From NCBI RefSeq assembly GCF_042658365.1, contig NZ_JBHSQC010000002.1: a stretch of DNA of 64,000 bases. One strand, given 5' to 3'. The translations under genes and the position numbers were made by a program. Position 1 is the first letter of the stretch, and each line of letters begins with the position of its first letter. This stretch comes from Carnobacterium_A antarcticum. Its GTDB lineage: Bacteria; Bacillota; Bacilli; Lactobacillales; Carnobacteriaceae. Of this stretch, positions 43,460 to 52,663 are shown piece after piece. Below the pieces are notes generated by a model, which worked only from the letters and a program-made list of their open reading frames with translations, was not told where the DNA came from and ran no database searches.

Positions 43460-45634
43460 CTAGATAAGTCGATTCTTTAATGAAAAAGGCCGTTCTTCTT
43501 TGGTTATCTTTTTATACACAGGGGCTAACCCCAAATGCACGGTAAAACGTCCGCCGCTAAGCAAATCTGCATGAGTTAAGTACAACTTATTATATGGCAC
43601 CTGGTTTTTATAAACTTCAGTCACAAAATTAGCCTGTGCTGTATTGTTTCTAGTTTCAATTTCCCATGTTTTACCATCAGGCAGATGAATGGTCACTTCA
43701 TCAAAAAGTGGGATTCCTAAAACATACTCTCCACTGCCTGGGGTTACCGGATAGAAGCCCATGGAGCTAAATACAAACCAGCCTGACATACTGCCGTTAT
43801 CTTCATCCCCAGGGAATCCTTCAAAACCGCTGTTGAATAAACGAGTCATTAATTGTTTAACAACTACTTGAGTTGATGCTGGTTTTCCAACATAATTAAA
43901 CAAATACGGGATATGAAAACTCGGCTGATTAGAAAGTGCTAATTGTCCGTAGTCGATGGCTGAAACTTCACTCATTTCATGGATTTCAAAACCATAACTA
44001 CCTACTTCGAATGAAGGCTGCGTGTTGCACAGCTCAGTCAACCGATTTAAAAAAGCTGTTTCACTTTCATAACCATCAATCAGATCTTGAATATTATGAT
44101 ACACACCAAAACTATTTTGCCAAGCGCTCCCTTCTGTATAATCAAAACCCCAGCGGTCAGCAGAAAAACCTTTTCTGAATTTCCCTTCAGCATCCTTCCC
44201 CCGCATAAATCCAGTTTCCTGGTCAAATAAGTTCCGATAATTTAAGGATGTTTTTTTAAACTGTTCTACTACCGGTTGCTGGTCGTTGAGCACTGCAGCA
44301 GTCTGACTGATACAAAAATCGCTGTACGCATAATCCAATGTTTGATTAACACTTTCTGATACATCTGTTGAAACATACCCTAGCCGATCGTATTCTTCAA
44401 TTCCTAATCTACCGTATACAGAATTCCCACTCTTAACGGTAGCTGTTTTGATCATGGCTTCTAAAAACTCTGCTGTTTCAGCTTCTGATAATAACCCTTT
44501 AACAGCTGCATCTGCAATGACTGCATCTACTAAAGTACCTGGCATCATCCCGCGTTCGTCAGGAGAAAGCCATTTAGGCAAGAAGCCGCTTTCGTTATAA
44601 GCCGTTAAAATTCCGGCTAATATTTCTTTGTACTCTTCCGGTGCTATGATAGAGTACAACGGATAAACCGTTTTATACGTATCCCAAAAACCATTATTCG
44701 TATACAAATACCCTGATTTCACTTCTTTTGCCGTTGTATCGTAATGCACCGGCAGTCCTGCTTCGTTTAGTTCATAAAACTTTTGTGGAAATAAAAACAT
44801 TCGGTACAGACACGTATAAAATGTTTTAACATATTCTTGATTTTCATGAGAAACGCTGATCCGCTCCAAATAATGTTCCCAACTTTTTTCAGCAGATCGC
44901 TTTTGTTCTTCAAATGAATCGGCTATCTCTCGTTCATAATTCAAATTAGCTTGTTTCAGGCTGATAAAAGATGTAGTTAAACTCGCATGGACTGTTTGGT
45001 GAGCAGCGTCTTCAAAATATAGAATCAGTTGTTTGCCCTTATCTGACTCAACAAGACCAGAAGTTTTCACATCGAATGCATAATCAAATCGAACCCTGAA
45101 ATACATGCCAAAATCAGGATCATGACTGCCGGCAGCATAGTTGACAAATCCACTGACTGTTTTTGTTTCCGGTTCTAACTTAAACCAGCTTTTTTCCCCA
45201 GGCATATGAAAAACAATTCCTGCTTGTTTTTCAGTCCGATAAGTAAGATCTAGACGGCACCCTCGTTCGCTCGGAGTCAGCTCCGTCACAATATTATAGC
45301 GCAGTTGTTTGATCTTTAAATAATGCGGACTGAATACTGCTTCTTCAGGGCGATAAGAACTTTGATAAGAAGGAATATCATTTGAAAGCTCGCTTCCTGC
45401 GATAGGTGTCATCAACAACGGGCAAAAATCTCCCATCCAAGGACTAGGTTGATGGGACAAACGAATACCTTGAAATACTCGGTGATACGGATTAAAAAAC
45501 CAGCTATCTTCATTATTTGTTTGAACAGCATAATGATTCATGCCGAATGGCACACCCGTATAAGGCAGTGTGTTGCCATTAGAAAAATTACGGTCATTGT
45601 TCGTTCCTTGTCTTGTGTCGATCAATTCTAACAT
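43460..45634 (-). CDS. GH92 alpha-1,2-mannosidase
   Basis: The 724-residue protein is a calcium-dependent inverting exo-alpha-mannosidase of the GH92 family. Seen features are DTRQGTNNDRNFSNGNTLPYTGVPFGMN at the N-terminus, GFWDTYKTVYPL, DAVIADAAVKG and the C-terminal GDEDNGSMSGWFVFSSMGFYPVTPG. It has no signal peptide, unlike many Bacteroides enzymes, so it is cytosolic. The ATG at 45634 has AGGAG ten bases upstream; the ATG at 45643 is too close to that site. It lies downstream of the transporter genes behind a hairpin. Alpha-1,2 specificity is by family and context. Confidence 0.9.
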   Translation of the reverse strand: MLELIDTRQGTNNDRNFSNGNTLPYTGVPFGMNHYAVQTNNEDSWFFNPYHRVFQGIRLSHQPSPWMGDFCPLLMTPIAGSELSNDIPSYQSSYRPEEAVFSPHYLKIKQLRYNIVTELTPSERGCRLDLTYRTEKQAGIVFHMPGEKSWFKLEPETKTVSGFVNYAAGSHDPDFGMYFRVRFDYAFDVKTSGLVESDKGKQLILYFEDAAHQTVHASLTTSFISLKQANLNYEREIADSFEEQKRSAEKSWEHYLERISVSHENQEYVKTFYTCLYRMFLFPQKFYELNEAGLPVHYDTTAKEVKSGYLYTNNGFWDTYKTVYPLYSIIAPEEYKEILAGILTAYNESGFLPKWLSPDERGMMPGTLVDAVIADAAVKGLLSEAETAEFLEAMIKTATVKSGNSVYGRLGIEEYDRLGYVSTDVSESVNQTLDYAYSDFCISQTAAVLNDQQPVVEQFKKTSLNYRNLFDQETGFMRGKDAEGKFRKGFSADRWGFDYTEGSAWQNSFGVYHNIQDLIDGYESETAFLNRLTELCNTQPSFEVGSYGFEIHEMSEVSAIDYGQLALSNQPSFHIPYLFNYVGKPASTQVVVKQLMTRLFNSGFEGFPGDEDNGSMSGWFVFSSMGFYPVTPGSGEYVLGIPLFDEVTIHLPDGKTWEIETRNNTAQANFVTEVYKNQVPYNKLYLTHADLLSGGRFTVHLGLAPVYKKITKEERPFSLKNRLI

Positions 45635-45687
45635 AATAGTCATTCTCCTAATTCGGTTATTTTCAAACTCATATAATCTGATCTTTA

Positions 45688-45724
45688 AAGAAAAAGAACA
45701 CCTAAAAAGCAGGCGTTCTTTTCA
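45688..45724 (-). terminator. Terminator or attenuator between binding-protein and GH92 genes
   Basis: AAAGAACACCT (45693-45703) and AGGCGTTCTTT (45711-45721) form an 11-bp stem with one G-U pair. On the minus strand it is followed by TTCTTTAAAG. It probably raises importer over GH92 expression. Confidence 0.65.
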
Positions 45725-45744
45725 TAAAATCAGGGGTGAACTAA

Positions 45745-47235
45745 TTATTTGTTTGCATTGAATTCATCAAATTGTTTTTGAGCTTCTTCTTGAATTTTAT
45801 CTAATCCGGCTTCTTTTAATTTTTCTAAATATTCTGGAACAACTTTTTTAGGATCAACACTACCTGTTTGTAATCCAGCAGTATATTGAGCTGCTACATT
45901 GTTCACGTTGGTGATTTCAGTTTTAACATTGTCAGTCACAAAATTAAATCCAAGTAATGGAGATTCTTCCGCTTCTTCAATGGATTTGTCTCTGTGTTCA
46001 ATTTGTTCATCGGTTACTTTTTCGTCAATGTAAAGAATCGCATTGTTTGCTAAATTCCAAGCTGACATATAGCCGCTCTTAGGATCAGAATAACCATCTA
46101 ATAAACGAATACGCCCTTCTTCATCGGTTTTTTCCCAGTTTCTGCCTTCGACTCCATATACTAAACCGTTTAATAATTCAGGGTCTGAGTTCAACAAATT
46201 TAAGACTTTCATAGATTCTTCTTTTTTCTTAGAATTGTTTGAAATAACAAAGTTAGCCATACGTGCTTGTGCTACCGTTTTAGCTGCTTTACTGAATGGT
46301 CTTGAAGTTATTTCTTTTCCAGTAATTCGTTGCAGCAAGTAATCGCCGTAATCATAAGGTCCTTGAGTTTCTTGTCTTACAAACCAAGTGTCTTCATCTG
46401 TATTGTATGCCGTTTGGCTAGTAGCTGCATCAGCGGGAACAAATCCTTTTGTATAGTAATCATGCATTGTATCAAGTAATGGCAATAAGCTATCGCCTTC
46501 TTCATAAGGATTGATCAGTTTTTTAGGATCGCCATTTAAATCAATGCCTAAAGGAACATTATTTCCGATTAAGTAATCCAAGTCTTTTTCGATTCTCCAA
46601 CCTGAACCAGCCGTTAAGGGAACAACACCAGATTCATTATCTTTAACCGTTTGTAAAAATGGTTCCAAATCTTCCAACGTCTCAACTTTTGAAATATTCA
46701 TATCGTATTTATCTAGGAATGTGGGATTGAATGTGAACATTTGTTGTGCATAAACATTGGCATTTACAGGAATGGCATATAATTTTCCATCAATGGTATT
46801 TCCAGTAATGTAAGCTTCATCTATTTGTTCCATTGTTTCAGGTGCATACTTTTGAGCTAATTCTGTTAAGTCAGCATATGCTCCTTTCTGAGCGTTGTTT
46901 AAGTAGTCTTGTGCAAAAGCAATATCATAATTTTCTCCAGAAGAAGTAATAACATTCATTTTTTTCTCATAATCACCCCAGCCGATATATTGAATTTTCA
47001 AACGGACACCTACTTCATCTTCGATCCGTTTATTGGCGATCTCCATCAATTCATCTAAATTTTCTGGCGCCACTCCGACTTGATACATTAAAACCGTATC
47101 TTTATCCCCACCACTATTTTTATTTTCGCTTTCTTTGCTGTCACCAGCTGCTAATCTGCCACAACCCACTAGAGCTGCACCGCATAAGAGTGCTACCGCT
47201 CCTTTAACCAACGTTTTCTTAAAATTGATCTTCAT
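45745..47235 (-). CDS. Oligosaccharide-binding lipoprotein (LplA/NgtS-like)
   Basis: This 496-residue substrate-binding protein has a lipoprotein signal peptide ending in AALVGC (Cys near 25) and an Asn/Lys-rich linker. The family-1 binding fold follows, with LKIQYIGWGDYEKKM, IAFAQDYLNNAQKGAYADLTELAQ and NGLVYGVEGRNWE. The size and the ABC partners match LplA-type proteins that bind large oligosaccharides, including N-glycan binders of streptococci. Ligand specificity is inferred from the glycosidases around it. GGAGG site. Confidence 0.88.
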   Translation of the reverse strand: MKINFKKTLVKGAVALLCGAALVGCGRLAAGDSKESENKNSGGDKDTVLMYQVGVAPENLDELMEIANKRIEDEVGVRLKIQYIGWGDYEKKMNVITSSGENYDIAFAQDYLNNAQKGAYADLTELAQKYAPETMEQIDEAYITGNTIDGKLYAIPVNANVYAQQMFTFNPTFLDKYDMNISKVETLEDLEPFLQTVKDNESGVVPLTAGSGWRIEKDLDYLIGNNVPLGIDLNGDPKKLINPYEEGDSLLPLLDTMHDYYTKGFVPADAATSQTAYNTDEDTWFVRQETQGPYDYGDYLLQRITGKEITSRPFSKAAKTVAQARMANFVISNNSKKKEESMKVLNLLNSDPELLNGLVYGVEGRNWEKTDEEGRIRLLDGYSDPKSGYMSAWNLANNAILYIDEKVTDEQIEHRDKSIEEAEESPLLGFNFVTDNVKTEITNVNNVAAQYTAGLQTGSVDPKKVVPEYLEKLKEAGLDKIQEEAQKQFDEFNANK

Positions 47236-47322
47236 TTTTTTTCCTCCATTACTATTTTTTTAAAAGCTCATACCCTTTAGTTAAAAGATATAAAACAACC
47301 ATAAACTATCTTTATCGAATGG

Positions 47323-48297
47323 TTACTCTTTCACTCCACCGATCGTTAAACCACTGATAAAATATTTTTGGAAGAACGGATAGCTTAATGCTATCGGCAG
47401 CGTTGAAATAACGACCATTGCCATTCGAGTAGCTTCTTTCGGAATACCAGCAGCACCGATCATCGAGCTCATACCTGCATTTTCTATCATGAACTCAATA
47501 TTGCTTTGAATCTGCATCAATACATATTGAAGCGGCATTAGATTATCACTTTGAATATATAGTAGCGCATTGAACCAATCATTCCAAAACCCGATAGCAG
47601 CAAATAAACTGATCGTAGCAATTCCCGGTACAGCCAATGGCAAGACAATTTTCCAAAACGTTCTAAGTTCTCCTGCACCATCGATTCTAGCTGATTCGAT
47701 AATAGAATTTGGTACGGAGCGAATAAAGAAGGTTCGCATAACAATAATATTGAAAGGACTCATAGCCATCGGTAAAATTAAAGCCCAAATGGTATCTTTT
47801 AGTCCCAGCAAACTCGTCATCACGATGTAACCTGGCACTAATCCGGCACTAAACAACATCGTTACTAATGCAAACATTGTAAAAAACTTGCGGAATTTAA
47901 AATCTTTACGCGAAATAGCGTAAGCATATGAAGAAGTTAACGTAGTATTGATCAGCGTTCCGACAACCGTGACAAAGACAGTAACGAAAAGAGCTTGAAT
48001 AATTTGATCGCCCATTTGAGCCAAATAGCGATAACCATCAAGACTCCAAGTTTCTGGAATCAACTGATATCCGTTAACAACCATGGCTGTTTCATCACTA
48101 AAAGATAAAATAATGATAAAAATAAAAGGAAACACACAGGAAAAAGCAAATAATCCAATTAATATATTAAAAAAGATATTCGTTTTCTTTCCAAATCCTT
48201 TGTAATTGACTGAATGGATGTGCTTTTTCTTTTTCTTATCTGTATCCTTATTTTTACTTTTTACTTCTACTGCTGCATAGCTTTCTTCAGTTTGCAT
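47323..48297 (-). CDS. Carbohydrate ABC permease (LplC-like)
   Basis: The 324-residue permease has six TM segments after a Lys-rich cytoplasmic N-terminus (KKKKKHIHSVNYKG). The EAA loop with SIIESARIDGAGELRTFWKIVLPLAVPGIA contacts the ATPase. The start at 48297 follows AAAGGAG; the frame to 48354 would overlap the upstream gene. It forms a heterodimer with the LplB-like permease. No ATPase gene is in the locus; a shared MsmK-type ATPase encoded elsewhere is expected. Confidence 0.9.
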   Translation of the reverse strand: MQTEESYAAVEVKSKNKDTDKKKKKHIHSVNYKGFGKKTNIFFNILIGLFAFSCVFPFIFIIILSFSDETAMVVNGYQLIPETWSLDGYRYLAQMGDQIIQALFVTVFVTVVGTLINTTLTSSYAYAISRKDFKFRKFFTMFALVTMLFSAGLVPGYIVMTSLLGLKDTIWALILPMAMSPFNIIVMRTFFIRSVPNSIIESARIDGAGELRTFWKIVLPLAVPGIATISLFAAIGFWNDWFNALLYIQSDNLMPLQYVLMQIQSNIEFMIENAGMSSMIGAAGIPKEATRMAMVVISTLPIALSYPFFQKYFISGLTIGGVKE

Positions 48298-48316
48298 TTT
48301 TACATCTCCTTTCTTG

Positions 48317-49261
48317 TTAGAATAATGCTGATTCTTCATCAAAACGACGGACAATCAAGTTGGTGACCACAACTAAGATAAAACCGACAACCGATTGGTA
48401 CAAGCCAGCTGCTGTTGTCATTCCGATGTCTCCACTTGAAGCTAAACCATTATAAATATAAGTATCTAATACTGAGGTCACGTTATAAAGCGCACCTGCA
48501 TTTCTTGGGATTTGATAGAATAAACCGAAGTCAGCTTTGAAAATCCCGCCTACTCCCATAATAGTTAAAATGGTAATCAGAGGAACTAAATGTGGCAATG
48601 TAACATGTCGAATTTGTTGCCATTTACTAGCACCATCAATTTCGGCCGCTTCATAAAAAGCTGGTTCAATTCCCATAATGGCTGCGAAATAAATAACGCT
48701 GCTGTAACCGACACCTTTCCAGATACCTAAAAACACTAAGATATAAGGCCAGTAAGTCGGGTCAGAATACCAACTAATGGGCGTTCCTCCTTGTCCAACA
48801 ATGATTGAGTTGATCAAGCCTTTATCAGGACTAAGGAAAGCGTATACAAAATAACTAATAATAACCCATGATAGAAAATAAGGAAGCAACATAGAAGTTT
48901 GATAGACTTTAATCATTTTTTTGGACCGCAATTGACTAACAATTACAGCAATGCTGACTGCCAAAATCAATCCCGCTAAAATGAATGTTATGTTGTAAAG
49001 AAGTGTATTTCTAGTAATGATATAGGCATTGGAAGAAGAAAATAAAAACTTGAAGTTATCAAATCCTACCCATTTACTTTGACTGATACTTCCCCAAAAA
49101 CCGCCGTTTTCGATAAACCTGAAATCTTTAAAAGCTACCACATTCCCTGCTACAGGTATATAGAAAAAGAAAATCAACCAGATTGCTCCAGGCAGTGCCA
49201 TAAATAACATCGCTTTGTTTCTATTTAAATGATACAAAAATCCTCTTTTTTTCTTTTTCAT
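48317..49261 (-). CDS. Carbohydrate ABC permease (LplB-like)
   Basis: The 314-residue permease has six TM segments and the EAA loop PAFYEAAEIDGASKWQQIRHVTLPHLVPL. It belongs to the LplB/YteP group that pairs with large-oligosaccharide binding proteins. It is the first of the three importer genes, with GGGAGGAG as ribosome site, and a cre-like site lies 21-34 bases before the start. Confidence 0.9.
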   Translation of the reverse strand: MKKKKRGFLYHLNRNKAMLFMALPGAIWLIFFFYIPVAGNVVAFKDFRFIENGGFWGSISQSKWVGFDNFKFLFSSSNAYIITRNTLLYNITFILAGLILAVSIAVIVSQLRSKKMIKVYQTSMLLPYFLSWVIISYFVYAFLSPDKGLINSIIVGQGGTPISWYSDPTYWPYILVFLGIWKGVGYSSVIYFAAIMGIEPAFYEAAEIDGASKWQQIRHVTLPHLVPLITILTIMGVGGIFKADFGLFYQIPRNAGALYNVTSVLDTYIYNGLASSGDIGMTTAAGLYQSVVGFILVVVTNLIVRRFDEESALF

Positions 49262-49281
49262 TTCGTTCTCCTCCCTTAATT

Positions 49282-49295
49282 AGTAACCGCTTTCT
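49282..49295 (-). promoter_or_regulatory. Cre-like site before the importer operon
   Basis: AGTAACCGCTTTCT on the plus strand (AGAAAGCGGTTACT on the minus strand) matches the cre core with mismatches only at the outermost bases. Its position close to the lplB start would allow a roadblock. Confidence 0.45.
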
Positions 49296-49486
49296 TTATA
49301 TGTTTATTTTAACTAACTATACCGAATGAAGAAAGGAATAAATTATGGTTTATCCTACACAAACTATAGAAAGTGAGCAAAAACAACCTTTATTTGCTAC
49401 TAATAGTAAGCTTAGAGCTGTTGTTTATCCTCATCAAAAATAAATAACAGCCTATACCAATAATTTGACTAATAACGAGGTATGCT

Positions 49487-52400
49487 TTAAGGATAAACTG
49501 GCTTTAATAAAAAACTAAAGGCAAATGGTTCAACTAACAGTTCATACTCAGCTAAAACATCTGGACCACAACTAGCGGATCCAATTCCATGTTGTTGTTT
49601 ATCAAGATAGAGGTAAACCTCTTTTGTTTTCCTCAATTCATAAATGTGCTGTGCTTTATCTAAGTTTTGTTGAGTATAATGACGAGCGCTAAAATCAAAA
49701 GTCCTTGTGCCAGTAACTAGCAAACCACTCCCTTGTTCATTAGTCAGCGTCAACCAAGTTACATCCGTTCGATTGCCATTTTCTTGAGGAAAAATATAAT
49801 CGAAGCTCAGTCCTTCTATGCTGCTTTCATACATTCCAAAACGGCTTGCTTCTTTTGTATCGCTATAGGATTCCCCGGGGCCACGTCCATGCCACTCAAC
49901 CTGATTAAACTCCTCGGGTAAGATCAGTTCAAATCCCATTCGCGGAATGGTACGTGGAAAGTCATTTTCAGGTTGGCCTTGTGCTTGAATAAGCACTTCC
50001 CCAACACTATTAATTTCATAACTTAGTGTTGCATTGATCCCCCAAGCCAACATCGGAGGACCGATTCGTTGTTGAATAATAATTTTGACAGTCTTTTTAT
50101 CCTCTACAAGAGTCCATGTAAAGCTATCTGTTCTTTGCTGCAGCCAATGAAGACCTGCGTTTTCCCACAATTTTTCCGATCGATGATCATTATTGGTCAT
50201 AGCTCTCCAAAAATTCATTTCAGGTCCTTTTTCAACTAATAATTGTCCTTCGTGTATCCATGAGACGAGATGACCTTTGACTTTATGAAAAATGAATTCA
50301 AAGTTTGATCCGGAAATAAAAAGAGAACTCTGTGTTTCTTCAATCGTTAACGGCGTATCGTTTTGTCCAACAGTTCGTTTCCAACTTATTTCAGCTGGCT
50401 GTGGGAGCAAATTGAATTGTTTCCAAGCTACCTCATGTCCAATAGCTCCCCAGTTCGTTGAACTCTTTAGGGTAAATTGTACTTCCAACCATAAGCTTTC
50501 CGCTGCAAAATAAGATGCTTTTAATGGTTCAAGCGGCACGAACGCTTCTCGCGTTTGTTTTGGCTCTATTCCCATAATGGAAATCTGTCCTTTTTGAATT
50601 ATTTTATGGTTTGCTTTAAGTGACCACGAGAGATTTAAATTGTCTAACGTTTGAAAATCATACTGATTGGTTATTAAGAAGAACCCTTTTTCAAGGTTAG
50701 CTGCCTCTATTTTTACCGGTTCCATAACTTTTTTTAATTCGTAATAAGCTGGTGAAGGTGTTCGATCAGGTTGCACCAAACCGTCAATGACAAAATTATA
50801 GTCATTGGGTTGGTCTCCAAAATCACCGCCATAAGCATAAAATTCTTCACCAGCTGAATTTTGTTGTCGTAAACCATGGTCAGCCCATTCCCAAACAAAC
50901 CCTCCTTGCATTCTCGGATATTTTTCAAACACTTCCCAATATTCTTTCATCGATCCCGGACCATTTCCCATTGCGTGTCCGTATTCACATAAAATATGGG
51001 GTTTAAGATGAGTTGTATCTCGTCCGAGTTTTTCTAAAAGATCAATCGAAGTGTACATCGTTGAATTCACTGCTGAAATAATCGAATCTTTATGGTATTG
51101 CTGAGTATCAAAGAGCTCTTTTGTGGCACCTTCATGATGGATAAGAAATGCTGATTCTTTTTTTATCGTCCAATCTGCCATGGCTTGATGATTGCAACCA
51201 TTACCAGACTCATTTCCTAAAGACCAAAATACGATCGAAGGATGATTTTTATCGCGTTCCACCATTCTTTCCATCCGATCGACGTAGGCTTTTTCCCATG
51301 TTGGATCATTGCTTAAACGATTCACATCACCTATGGTTTCGAATCCATGGGTTTCCAAATCCGCTTCATTCATAACATATAATCCATACTCATCACACAA
51401 GTTATAGAATTGAGGAGCATTAGGATAATGGGCAGAACGGACTGCATTAAAGTTCCCTTGCTTCATCAGTTGAATATCTTTTTCCATATCTTTTGTCGTT
51501 ACAGATCGGCCAAAATCAGGATGAGTGTCATGACGATTAACCCCTTTAAATGTAATGGGTACGCCATTGATTAGAATCAACCCATTCTTTAATTCAACTG
51601 AACGAAAACCTATCTTTTGGGACAGAACTTCGATAACCGTCTCTTCTTCATCTATCAAAGTCAACACCAATTGATACAAGTATGGCGTTTCTGCAGACCA
51701 TTTTTGGGGCTGCTTAACGAACAGGTTGAGGCTCTGTTTTGATTCTAAATCAATCATTTTCCCCGAACCATTTTGTACCTCTTTTTGGTGTTTGTCCAAT
51801 AAGGTATACGTTAATTTCAAATTTTGTAAAGTCATTAAATCAGACTGATGAAAATCTAGATCAACAGTAAGATTAGCATCTGCATAATTTTTATCTAAAG
51901 AAGGACGAACAAAAAAATCTCGAATATATGTTGCTGGACGTGCTAGCAAATAAACGTCTCTAAAAATCCCGCTTAGCCACCACATGTCTTGGTCTTCCAG
52001 ATAAGAGGAATCAGACCATTGATATACGCGAACGGCTATCGTATTTTCCCCATTTTTTAAATAAGCTGTTATGTTAAATTCTGCTGGCAATCGACTGCCT
52101 TTGCTGAATCCTACTTGTTGACCATTGATCCAGATATGAAAGCTGTTATCAACTCCTTCAAAGCGCAAGAAAACTTGGTGGTTTCTCCATTCCGACGGGA
52201 GATAAAAATGACGTCGATAACTACCGGTAGGGTTCTCACTTGGTATATGTGGTGGATCTACTTGAAAGGGATAAGTGACATTTGTATACTGCGGCCGGCC
52301 ATACCCTTTTAACTGCCAATGTGACGGCACTTCAATGTCACCCCATTTATCGACGTCATAACTTTCTTGAAAAAACTCTTGTGGAGCTTCTACTGGGTTT

Positions 52401-52567
52401 TCAGCATAATGAAATTTCCACAGTCCATTTAATGATTGAAGACGCGTAGATTTTTTAGTTTCACCTACTATTGCCGTGTATTCATCAGCAAAAGGAATAA
52501 AATAAGCTCGGCTTTGTTCACGGTTTCGATGCAGCTTACCTGGGTTTTGAATATCGGTTAATCTCAT
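49487..52567 (-). CDS. lacZ: GH2 beta-galactosidase, LacZ type
   Basis: The 1026-residue enzyme has the full LacZ layout: sugar-binding domain (FEGVDNSFHIWINGQQVG), Ig-like domain, TIM barrel and Bgal_small_N domain. The acid/base Glu is in VFWSLGNESGNG near residue 455 and the nucleophile Glu in ILCEYGHAMGNGPGS near 530. No signal peptide. Within this locus it should remove terminal galactose from imported glycan antennae; lactose is also possible. The start at 52567 follows TGGAGGGC. It lies between the GH20 and importer genes. Confidence 0.92.
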   Translation of the reverse strand: MRLTDIQNPGKLHRNREQSRAYFIPFADEYTAIVGETKKSTRLQSLNGLWKFHYAENPVEAPQEFFQESYDVDKWGDIEVPSHWQLKGYGRPQYTNVTYPFQVDPPHIPSENPTGSYRRHFYLPSEWRNHQVFLRFEGVDNSFHIWINGQQVGFSKGSRLPAEFNITAYLKNGENTIAVRVYQWSDSSYLEDQDMWWLSGIFRDVYLLARPATYIRDFFVRPSLDKNYADANLTVDLDFHQSDLMTLQNLKLTYTLLDKHQKEVQNGSGKMIDLESKQSLNLFVKQPQKWSAETPYLYQLVLTLIDEEETVIEVLSQKIGFRSVELKNGLILINGVPITFKGVNRHDTHPDFGRSVTTKDMEKDIQLMKQGNFNAVRSAHYPNAPQFYNLCDEYGLYVMNEADLETHGFETIGDVNRLSNDPTWEKAYVDRMERMVERDKNHPSIVFWSLGNESGNGCNHQAMADWTIKKESAFLIHHEGATKELFDTQQYHKDSIISAVNSTMYTSIDLLEKLGRDTTHLKPHILCEYGHAMGNGPGSMKEYWEVFEKYPRMQGGFVWEWADHGLRQQNSAGEEFYAYGGDFGDQPNDYNFVIDGLVQPDRTPSPAYYELKKVMEPVKIEAANLEKGFFLITNQYDFQTLDNLNLSWSLKANHKIIQKGQISIMGIEPKQTREAFVPLEPLKASYFAAESLWLEVQFTLKSSTNWGAIGHEVAWKQFNLLPQPAEISWKRTVGQNDTPLTIEETQSSLFISGSNFEFIFHKVKGHLVSWIHEGQLLVEKGPEMNFWRAMTNNDHRSEKLWENAGLHWLQQRTDSFTWTLVEDKKTVKIIIQQRIGPPMLAWGINATLSYEINSVGEVLIQAQGQPENDFPRTIPRMGFELILPEEFNQVEWHGRGPGESYSDTKEASRFGMYESSIEGLSFDYIFPQENGNRTDVTWLTLTNEQGSGLLVTGTRTFDFSARHYTQQNLDKAQHIYELRKTKEVYLYLDKQQHGIGSASCGPDVLAEYELLVEPFAFSFLLKPVYP

Positions 52568-52593
52568 TTTTTTGCCCTCCATATAAACAGACG

Positions 52594-52646
52594 AATAGAA
52601 GCAGCCTAGAAGGCTCTATAATCTCTAGTAATCTGCTGCTTCTATT
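52594..52646. repeat. Perfect 12-bp inverted repeat between GH20 and GH2 genes
   Basis: AATAGAAGCAGC (52594-52605) and GCTGCTTCTATT (52635-52646) are perfect inverted copies enclosing a smaller AGCCT/AGGCT stem. No T-run follows on the minus strand, so it may stabilise or process the mRNA rather than end it. Confidence 0.55.
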
Positions 52647-52663
52647 AGCGTGGCTTTTTTTTA

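Noticed and set aside
49419..49455. Hairpin after the GH2 gene as a terminator
   Set aside because: GCTGTT arms pair with a mismatch and no U-tail follows on the minus strand; it could be a hairpin but termination is unsupported.
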